A DNA stretch of 21,567 nt, taken from a virus. Each line of letters opens with the position of its first letter. Within the stretch, counting starts at the first letter, position 1. Below the pieces are notes generated by a model. The model was given only the letters and a program-made list of their open reading frames with translations. It made no database searches and had not been told where the DNA came from. The stretch spans positions 1 through 21,567 of IMG/VR virus record IMGVR_UViG_3300021401_000117. One strand, written 5' to 3'. The position numbers and the translations under genes are program-made. This document shows, piece after piece, positions 12,289 through 17,595 of the stretch.

Positions 12289-13401
12289 ATGACCACGACT
12301 CTCATGCAGGCTTCCCACCAGTGGAGCACCCGCCCCTCGGACGAGCGTTTCGTCTCTTTGACGGACCTCGACGCGCACTGCCAGAACATCAAGGCGTGCT
12401 CCAAGGCGATGACCCTCGACACCAAGTCGATTCACGCAGCCCCCGTCGAAGGCGACAGCAACGCGATGATGCTGGTAGGCCCCTCAGGTGCCGCGGTGGC
12501 TCCGACTCACTGGGCATTCGGCCAGCTCGCCCAACGTGCGGGCGCCCCGGCCGGCTACATCCGCGACCTTCCGGCCCCGCTCGCCGCTGATTGCATCAAT
12601 TATGGCCTCACCACGCGCTCGGTCGAGGATATCGGCGTGCTGCTCTACAAGAACGGCGGCGCGCCTCAGATCAAAGCCGTCACCGGCCCCGACTACGGCC
12701 GCATCTGGAACGCCTCCATCACCCGCGCGCTGGTGCAACGCTTCGGGGATGGCCTGACCGGTGCGTTCAAGGTCCCCGGCGAGTTCGGCAAGCGTGTCGC
12801 GGTGACCAAAGAGAACACGACGCTCTACGCCTCAGACCGCGACATGTTCGTGTTTCTGGCGGACGAGGAGCACCGCATTGAGATCCCGAACCGTCGCGAC
12901 GGCAAGACGGGGCAGCTCTCACGTGGGTTCTTTGTGTGGAACTCCGAAGTTGGCAAATGCAAATTCGGGATCGCGACCTTCCTGTTCGATTATGTTTGCT
13001 GCAACCGCATCGTGTGGGGCGCGCAAGGCTATGAGGAGATCACCATTCGCCACACCAGCCGCGCCCCCGAGCGTTGGGTTGATCAGGCGTTGCCGGCGCT
13101 CCAAGACTACGCTAACAGCTCCACAGCCGGTGTACGCACGGCCATCGAACACGCAATGAGCTACAAGATTGGCGGCGGTGGCGGCACCCCGGATGATGTA
13201 ACTAACTTCCTCAACGCGCGATTCAGCAAGGGCCAGACGGCTGCGATCAAGGCGGCGCACTTGGCCGATGAGGGCCGACCGATCGAGACCCTGTGGGACG
13301 CAGCAACAGGTGTCACTGGGTACGCCCGCAGCATCCCGTACCAAGACGAGCGGGTTCTCCTGGAGCGTGAGGGCGGCAAGATCCTCAAGCTGGTTGCGTA
13401 A
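12289..13401 (+). CDS. DUF932 family phage/plasmid protein
   Basis: A 370-aa protein from ATG 12289 (TTAGGA eight bases upstream). It matches the DUF932 pattern: an N-terminal SLTDLDAHC region, then LLYKNGGAPQIKAVTGPDYGRIWNASITRAL, SDRDMFVFLADEEHRIEIPN, SRGFFVWNSEVGKCKFGIATFLFDYVCCNRIVW and a helical C-terminal half (motifs quoted in pieces of the family's conserved core). The family is common in phages and plasmids, often beside single-strand annealing and recombination genes; its activity is unknown. The following hairpin and the tightly packed downstream genes suggest it is made in quantity. Confidence 0.85.
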   Translation: MTTTLMQASHQWSTRPSDERFVSLTDLDAHCQNIKACSKAMTLDTKSIHAAPVEGDSNAMMLVGPSGAAVAPTHWAFGQLAQRAGAPAGYIRDLPAPLAADCINYGLTTRSVEDIGVLLYKNGGAPQIKAVTGPDYGRIWNASITRALVQRFGDGLTGAFKVPGEFGKRVAVTKENTTLYASDRDMFVFLADEEHRIEIPNRRDGKTGQLSRGFFVWNSEVGKCKFGIATFLFDYVCCNRIVWGAQGYEEITIRHTSRAPERWVDQALPALQDYANSSTAGVRTAIEHAMSYKIGGGGGTPDDVTNFLNARFSKGQTAAIKAAHLADEGRPIETLWDAATGVTGYARSIPYQDERVLLEREGGKILKLVA

Positions 13402-13416
13402 CCCACGACTCACCAC

Positions 13417-13443
13417 GGGGCGGGGACCGACACCCGCCTCTTT
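13417..13443 (+). terminator. Hairpin with short T-run, partial terminator
   Basis: GGGGCGGG (13417-13424) pairs with CCCGCCTC (13433-13440) over 8 bases with one G-T pair; a TTT follows. The T-run is too short for full termination, so read-through into the next gene (whose ribosome site AAGGAG follows at once) is likely. It may lower expression of downstream genes relative to DUF932. Confidence 0.5.
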
Positions 13444-13457
13444 AAGGAGAAACTGAC

Positions 13458-13805
13458 ATGAATAACTACCGAGGGCCGTACAAAAGAGCCAGTATGGATA
13501 TTATCAAAATACACTACGGGGAAGGCGTATCACCCTGTACCAGTCAAGTCGCTTTATGTGACGCGGAGAGTGAAATTGCGGCGAATTCCCTCCACGCAAA
13601 CGAAGCCCGGTGCCTGAAGGAATTCAACCACGCCCGGGGTATACCCGACTATCTGCAGGATGGCCGGTACTATCTCACGGATGACGACGGCGAGGTATGC
13701 ACTTATGAACTGGCGGAAGAAGTCGATCCGACCCCGTGGTGCACAAGCTGCGACGCGATGAAGCCCCAGCACTGTCACTGTGGCCCAATTGTGGAGAACA
13801 ACTGA
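13458..13805 (+). CDS. Hypothetical phage protein with C-terminal Cys cluster, 115 aa
   Basis: ATG 13458 has AAGGAG about 8-10 bases upstream in the recurring context AACTGACATG. The C-terminal part has WCTSCDAMKPQHCHCGP, four Cys and a His for metal binding. Before it comes DYLQDGRYYLTDDDGEVCTY, a beta-hairpin-like region. The stop at 13803-13805 is one base from the next start. No named family recognised. The base composition is a little lower in GC than the flanking DUF932 gene. Confidence 0.7.
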   Translation: MNNYRGPYKRASMDIIKIHYGEGVSPCTSQVALCDAESEIAANSLHANEARCLKEFNHARGIPDYLQDGRYYLTDDDGEVCTYELAEEVDPTPWCTSCDAMKPQHCHCGPIVENN

Positions 13806-13806
13806 C

Positions 13807-14112
13807 ATGTCAGGATATGCTTTTGCATTCGCTGTCTGGCTGCGTTGGTGCCACGATGCGCGGTTTACGTTTCGCGGCTGTGATTGGAGCAGCCCTTCCG
13901 TACGCCTCTCGTGGACGTACTTGAATGGCCCTGTGGTGGGCATGAAAGTACAACAACGCACTGACCCATTTGCGTTTGGCATCGTCACTGAGGTGGTGTA
14001 CAGCAAACTAGCCCTCATCCGTGAGTGGGCGGTGGATATCACCGTGGAATACGACCACAGACAGATATCGATGGGTCGCTCCGACTTTAATCAACACTGG
14101 ACTGTGCTTTAG
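13807..14112 (+). CDS. Hypothetical phage protein, 101 aa
   Basis: MSGYAFAFAVWLRWCHDARF continues into TFRGCDWSSPSVRLSWTYLN and a beta-rich half (GIVTEVVYSKLALIREWAVD, ITVEYDHRQISMGR). ATG 13807 uses GGAGAACAACTGACATG, whose GGAG lies inside the previous gene. The beta pattern and aromatic residues suggest a compact beta-barrel or OB-like fold. Function unknown. Confidence 0.65.
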   Translation: MSGYAFAFAVWLRWCHDARFTFRGCDWSSPSVRLSWTYLNGPVVGMKVQQRTDPFAFGIVTEVVYSKLALIREWAVDITVEYDHRQISMGRSDFNQHWTVL

Positions 14113-14123
14113 GAGTAACGAAC

Positions 14124-14816
14124 GTGGCCGCTAAAAAAATTCTCAAGAAAGAGCCCGCTCCGAGCAGCGTGAGTCTCATTGTTCCCCAGGCGGACCCTGA
14201 GCTATCGAACTCCGCCAAGCGCATGCTGGCCCAGGCGCAGGCAATCGAGGTCACGACTGCAGTAGAGTATGAGGAAGCCGCCGTCGTGCTGCAGAACCTC
14301 ACCCAGCGCGAGAAAGAGGTCGAGGCGCGCAAGGCGGAGGTGTGGGACCCGCTGGCGAAGCTGACCAAGGCCGTACAGGCGCTGTTCAATCCGCCGCTCA
14401 AGGTGCTCGACCAAGCCAAGAAAACCGTGAGCGGCAAGATGGGCGTGTATGCGCTGGAGCAACGCAACATCGCAATCGCCAAGCAGCAGGAAGCGGATGA
14501 CGCGGCGGAAGCTGCCCGGCAAAAACTGTTAGATAAGGCGGAGCGCGCCACGGATGACGGCAATCACGCCCGTGCGGTCGTGTTGGAAGCGCGCGCCGAG
14601 AGTATCCAAGCGCCGACCATCGAGACGGACATTCCGAAGGTCTCGGGTATTCAACTGCGCGAGCGCTGGCTGTTCGAGGTGGCTGACCCGTTGCAACTAC
14701 CTAGGGCTTACCTGACGGTGGACGAGTCAGCTATACGCAATGCGGTAAACGTTACTAAAGGGGCCATCAAAATACCCGGCGTGCGCATCTGGTCCACCCT
14801 GAAGCCGCAGGGTTAA
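14124..14816 (+). CDS. Coiled-coil phage protein of the kind found near recombination genes
   Basis: A 230-aa protein from GTG 14124 (AGGAG eight bases upstream). Residues about 25-155 are a long helical region with the pattern EYEEAAVVLQNLTQREKEVE, then AEVWDPLAKLTKAVQALFNP and PLKVLDQAKKTVSGKMGVY. Such a sequence (PPL, L, A, K, Y) recalls phage proteins that sit beside single-strand annealing recombinases (memory-based). The C-terminal part (RERWLFEVADPLQLPRAYLT, then AIRNAVNVTKGAIKIPGVRI) is a separate small domain. No annealing protein itself is seen in the window. Confidence 0.7.
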   Translation: MAAKKILKKEPAPSSVSLIVPQADPELSNSAKRMLAQAQAIEVTTAVEYEEAAVVLQNLTQREKEVEARKAEVWDPLAKLTKAVQALFNPPLKVLDQAKKTVSGKMGVYALEQRNIAIAKQQEADDAAEAARQKLLDKAERATDDGNHARAVVLEARAESIQAPTIETDIPKVSGIQLRERWLFEVADPLQLPRAYLTVDESAIRNAVNVTKGAIKIPGVRIWSTLKPQG

Positions 14817-14821
14817 CTAAT

Positions 14822-15139
14822 ATGAAAACCACTTTAATGGATAACCTACCCGAGGGGGTGTTACGGGCTCGCGACGTCCGACACCTAACTTCCTGTGCAG
14901 GGTGCGATGGAATAGGCGACAGTCGCTTGATGATCATGGCGCCGTCCTCAGTTATTTCGGTGTTCTGGCATACAAAGTGCTGGCTACGCCGACATACTTT
15001 TCAGGAAGCTTTGTTGCTGTCTACCGTCAACATGGGAAAGATCCGCCTTTGCGATCTTAGTCAGCACAAAATGAAGCGGCTGCTCGAAGGTTATGCAGAC
15101 CGCCGCCGTAACCTACTATGCAACCGGAAAAAAGTTTAG
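14822..15139 (+). CDS. Hypothetical phage protein, 105 aa
   Basis: ATG 14822 follows the previous stop by a few bases; AGGG about 9 bases upstream is a weak ribosome site. It contains CAGCDGIGDSRLMIMAPSSV (a C-x2-C-like knuckle with zinc or ribbon potential), FWHTKCWLRRHTF, and a basic C-terminal tail (HKMKRLLEGYADRRRNLLCN, RKKV). The stop lies in a 6-base inverted repeat (TGCAAC 15119, GTTGCA 15139) that leads into the structured RNA. Role unknown; nucleic-acid binding is plausible from the charge. Confidence 0.65.
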   Translation: MKTTLMDNLPEGVLRARDVRHLTSCAGCDGIGDSRLMIMAPSSVISVFWHTKCWLRRHTFQEALLLSTVNMGKIRLCDLSQHKMKRLLEGYADRRRNLLCNRKKV

Positions 15140-15143
15140 TTGC

Positions 15144-15237
15144 AGAGGCGCAGCGTAAAACAGTCTAAGAGCACAGTCCGACCCCCTCGGACCAGGGCTT
15201 GGAAGTACCCCGGTGACACCGGACGCGCTGCGCCTCT
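15144..15237 (+). ncRNA. Candidate structured RNA with three stems
   Basis: P1: AGAGGCGCAGCG (15144-15155) pairs perfectly over 12 bases with CGCTGCGCCTCT (15226-15237). P2: GTCCGA-CCCCC-TCGGAC (15176-15192), a 6-bp hairpin with a CCCCC loop. P3: CCGGT-GAC-ACCGG (15210-15222), 5 bp. The 20-base linker 15156-15175 and the 17-base linker 15193-15209 are unpaired in this model; the second contains TTGGAAG, a GGA of the type CsrA binds. The gap has no gene. It could be a small RNA, an mRNA control element for the next gene, or a processing site. I do not recognise an Rfam family. Confidence 0.55.
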
Positions 15238-15256
15238 CGCATAGGACGGAACTGAC

Positions 15257-15529
15257 ATGAAACATCGCATGCGTGCGCTGCCAGAAGTAGTGCAGACCCT
15301 CAAAGAGCGCAAAGCCATGGCGACCCCGCTGCAGACGGCGCAGGAGCGCGCCAAGACCAAAGGCCGCGCGTTCACGTATGCCCGCGCCTTGTTGTTGGAC
15401 ACGGACAAAATAGCCGGGTTAGATGTGGGCCGCGCGCCGTTCTCGCATATCGATGCGGAGACGATTGCGCAAAAGGCTTGGGCAGACGGCTATCTGGCCG
15501 CGCTGCGGGACGTGAGGAAAGGAAAATAA
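15257..15529 (+). CDS. Hypothetical phage protein, 90 aa
   Basis: ATG 15257 in the recurring GGACGGAACTGACATG context, right after the structured RNA. The protein is basic at the start (MKHRMRALPEVVQTLKERKA) and ends in a helix (DAETIAQKAWADGYLAALRD, VRKGK). The middle (RAFTYARALLLDTDKIAGLD) could be a strand-helix unit. Not recognised. Confidence 0.65.
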   Translation: MKHRMRALPEVVQTLKERKAMATPLQTAQERAKTKGRAFTYARALLLDTDKIAGLDVGRAPFSHIDAETIAQKAWADGYLAALRDVRKGK

Positions 15530-15532
15530 CGG

Positions 15533-15829
15533 ATGGACAATTTTACGCTGGCTAGCTTGATCATTATCGCGCTCAGCAACCTCGTGTTGGCGTATCGGCT
15601 GGTCCAATACACGCGGAAGATTCAATATCTACGGCAGAACGTAGAAGAATGGGTTAAAACCGCCGCAGCTTGGAAAGGTCTCTATGACCTACAGGTTGAA
15701 GTCAGCCTCCGCAATGCGAAAGTAGCTCAGGAAAACCGCGCCACCGCGGACGGCTGGCGAAACGAGTTTCTTCGGTGTCAGGAAAAGCTAGAGCAATCGT
15801 ATACAAACGGTACACAAGATATAAACTGA
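15533..15829 (+). CDS. Membrane-anchored coiled-coil protein, 98 aa
   Basis: Residues about 4-24 ([20 protein letters not shown]) form one membrane helix, followed by a charged coiled coil to about residue 90. AAGGAAAATAACGG precedes ATG 15533. The shape recalls phage inner-membrane spanins, but it lies in the early arm with no outer-membrane partner or holin nearby, so I do not call it one. It may anchor a replication or takeover factor to the membrane. Confidence 0.65.
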   Translation: MDNFTLASLIIIALSNLVLAYRLVQYTRKIQYLRQNVEEWVKTAAAWKGLYDLQVEVSLRNAKVAQENRATADGWRNEFLRCQEKLEQSYTNGTQDIN

Positions 15830-15845
15830 TTCAAGGAGAATAGCG

Positions 15846-16028
15846 GTGTTGATACTTACAAGGCGCGTGGCTGAAAAAATCATGATCGGGGACGATGTTA
15901 CTATCGTGGTTCTGGGAGTGCGCCACGGGCAGGTTCGCTTTGGGGTCACCGCGCCGAAGGACACCCCGGTGCATCGTGAAGAGATTTTTGACCGCATCAA
16001 GGCCGGCCAGGAGAAACCGCCAAAATGA
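15846..16028 (+). CDS. csrA: CsrA-like RNA-binding global regulator
   Basis: The 60-aa protein matches CsrA closely: [20 protein letters not shown], then [20 protein letters not shown] and [17 protein letters not shown]. The RNA-contact residues known from E. coli CsrA are kept: L4, R6, V42, H43, R44 and E45. CsrA dimers bind GGA motifs in mRNA leaders and change translation or stability. Here the phage could reprogramme host metabolism, virulence or biofilm control, or regulate its own SD sites. It starts with GTG 15846 (AGGAG eight bases upstream) and ends in an ATGA overlap with the J-domain gene, so the two are co-translated. Confidence 0.95.
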   Translation: MLILTRRVAEKIMIGDDVTIVVLGVRHGQVRFGVTAPKDTPVHREEIFDRIKAGQEKPPK

Positions 16029-16870
16029 CCGACGTGGGACGACGCCCGACGCTGCACGAGCTGCTGCTCGCACTGCACGCGATCAAGCACATCCATGCCG
16101 ACCGGCGCACCCTAGACCCGGAAGCGGAGGAGTTCGCGGTAGAGCTGATCTTCACCCGCGCGGAATGCCCCGGCGATTGGATCGAGGGGCAGCCCAAGCC
16201 GCAGTGGATGTTCGAGCAGCTCATCGAGGAGCTGTCAGCGTGGTTGAGCCAGCGCAACCGCGAGGAGCAGTGGGTTTCGAAAGAGGAGCGTATGGGGTCC
16301 TCAATCGACACCCTCATGGCGCACTGGACGGAGAAGTTGAAAAAAGCCGCTGAGACACCCTTCGAGAACATCGCGACGCGGATGGAAAAGCGGGTACTCC
16401 AAGACACCGTGCTGCGCCTGAAGGAATTGCAGGAGCGTCGCAACGCGGGGGGTGTCTACTCGCACGTGGAGAGCAAACGCGAAAAAGCCCGCAAGCAGTG
16501 GGAAGAGGACGAATACGAAGGGCCGAAGCGCGAGGAGGAGCAACGCCGCGCGCACGCCAAGATGAATAGTGAGCAATGGTTTGAGGATCGTTTCCGCCAG
16601 ACAGCGGAAGATTTGTTCGGCGCCAGCTTCAAGGACACTTTTTTTGGCGCAGACTGGGCCAACGCCAACCCACCTCCGCGCAACAACGCTAACAAACAAG
16701 CATGGCATGTAACTCTAGGTGTACCAGCCAGTGCAAGTAAGGCTGAAATCAAAAAAGCGTACCGCAGGCTGGCCGCGAAGTTTCACCCGGATCGCTACAA
16801 AGAGGCGGACGGACATGCGAGAATGGCTGAAATCAACACCGCACGGGATGAAGGGTTGGGTGGGTTATGA
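16025..16870 (+). CDS. Protein with C-terminal J-domain, DnaJ-like co-chaperone
   Basis: The 281-aa protein has a J-domain at about 227-279 ([52 protein letters not shown]), with the HPD motif at 254-256 that triggers ATP hydrolysis by Hsp70. Residues 1-225 are helical and charged, with a coiled-coil stretch near 125-180 ([36 protein letters not shown]), and are not a known DnaJ region. J-domains usually sit at the N-terminus; a C-terminal one makes the N-terminal half a likely targeting or substrate part. It should recruit host DnaK to a phage substrate, perhaps a replication complex as lambda and P1 do. It overlaps csrA and the next gene (ATGA at both ends). Confidence 0.9.
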   Translation: MTDVGRRPTLHELLLALHAIKHIHADRRTLDPEAEEFAVELIFTRAECPGDWIEGQPKPQWMFEQLIEELSAWLSQRNREEQWVSKEERMGSSIDTLMAHWTEKLKKAAETPFENIATRMEKRVLQDTVLRLKELQERRNAGGVYSHVESKREKARKQWEEDEYEGPKREEEQRRAHAKMNSEQWFEDRFRQTAEDLFGASFKDTFFGADWANANPPPRNNANKQAWHVTLGVPASASKAEIKKAYRRLAAKFHPDRYKEADGHARMAEINTARDEGLGGL

Positions 16871-17160
16871 GATACCAACGAGGTGAGTTTGATTGGGTAA
16901 TCACCGCAATATGTACCGGCGGTGCTGCACTAATAGCGCTGTTTATCTGGGCTACGGTAACCGAGCAACGCGAGTGGGACGTTTTTAGCGTCACGCATCA
17001 CTGCAAAGTAGTCGGCCGGGAATCTAGTAGCACTTCGACTGGTGTAGGCCCGGTGTTGGGTAATAACAATTCTGGCGGGGTTGCTGTCATAACTACGACG
17101 ACCCCCAGCAAAACAGGCTACCAATGCGACGACGGTGTGACTTACTGGCGGAATGATTAG
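16867..17160 (+). CDS. Phage membrane protein, 97 aa
   Basis: One membrane helix at about residues 11-31 (VITAICTGGAALIALFIWAT). The outer part has HHCKVVGRESSSTSTG, a Gly/Asn/Thr-rich linker and YQCDDGVTYWRND; the two Cys could form a disulfide. This pattern (H-C-K-V-V-G, then Y-x-C-D-D-G-x-x-Y-W) recurs in phages as an uncharacterised protein. It starts at ATG 16867 in an ATGA overlap with the J-domain gene. Confidence 0.75.
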   Translation: MRYQRGEFDWVITAICTGGAALIALFIWATVTEQREWDVFSVTHHCKVVGRESSSTSTGVGPVLGNNNSGGVAVITTTTPSKTGYQCDDGVTYWRND

Positions 17161-17213
17161 TGAGAAACGCTAACTGTAAGGCTTGCGGGGGTTATAATGG
17201 CAAAAGTATTTGA
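17160..17213 (+). pseudogene. Remnant of a polymerase 5' end, 17 codons
   Basis: GTG 17160 opens VRNANCKACGGYNGKSI then TGA. Its first ten codons encode the same ten residues as the polymerase at 17592 (start codon, R, N, A, N, C, K, A, C, G). Over 30 bases there are 7 differences and every one is silent. The copy stops being polymerase-like after codon 10. It most likely marks a recombination joint with another phage's polymerase gene. It might still be translated as a 17-aa peptide. Confidence 0.7.
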
Positions 17214-17595
17214 GTTGGACGAAGCCGCGTGGCAGGAGTGGGTCGACTCGCGTCCCGCAGTCGTCAAAGGGATCGCTGAGCGGCTCCGCCCCGACAAGCT
17301 GTATCGAATGAAATCCACCCGCCAGCGCGTCACGATGCATTCGATTAACGAAAACGGGACGGTGACGGTGGACGTCACAGGCCGGTTCAACTTGATCGAC
17401 TTCGACCGGCAGGTGTTTGGTATAGACCCGGACGACTTGGAAGAGTGCGACTTGCCCACAGCGGGTGAGTCCGTCGGTACCCTGTGTAACGAGGAAGAAG
17501 CCGACGCGCTTATCGCTAGCCGAATCGCGATGCTGCATCGTGAAGGCAAGCAACACAACGAGGCGCTTTGCCCCGTTTGTCACCCTCCGCAATGA
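17197..17595 (+). CDS. Hypothetical phage protein inserted before the polymerase, 132 aa
   Basis: MAKVFELDEAAWQEWVDSRP and AVVKGIAERLRPDKLYRMKS start an alpha/beta protein; the middle (RVTMHSINENGTVTVDVTGR, FNLIDFDRQVFGIDPDDLEE) is beta-rich and the end has LCPVCHPPQ. GGGGG lies 5 bases before ATG 17197. The gene sits between two copies of the polymerase's first ten codons, so it probably came in with one of them. Function unknown; a small nucleic-acid-linked beta fold is possible. Confidence 0.7.
   Translation: MAKVFELDEAAWQEWVDSRPAVVKGIAERLRPDKLYRMKSTRQRVTMHSINENGTVTVDVTGRFNLIDFDRQVFGIDPDDLEECDLPTAGESVGTLCNEEEADALIASRIAMLHREGKQHNEALCPVCHPPQ

Noticed and set aside
15144-15237. tRNA or intrinsic terminator in the structured gap
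   Set aside because: No T-arm or CCA pattern and no T-run after the stem; a 12-bp closing stem does not fit a tRNA.
15533-15829. Rz-type inner-membrane spanin
   Set aside because: The shape fits, but it lies in the early arm with no outer spanin, holin or endolysin nearby.
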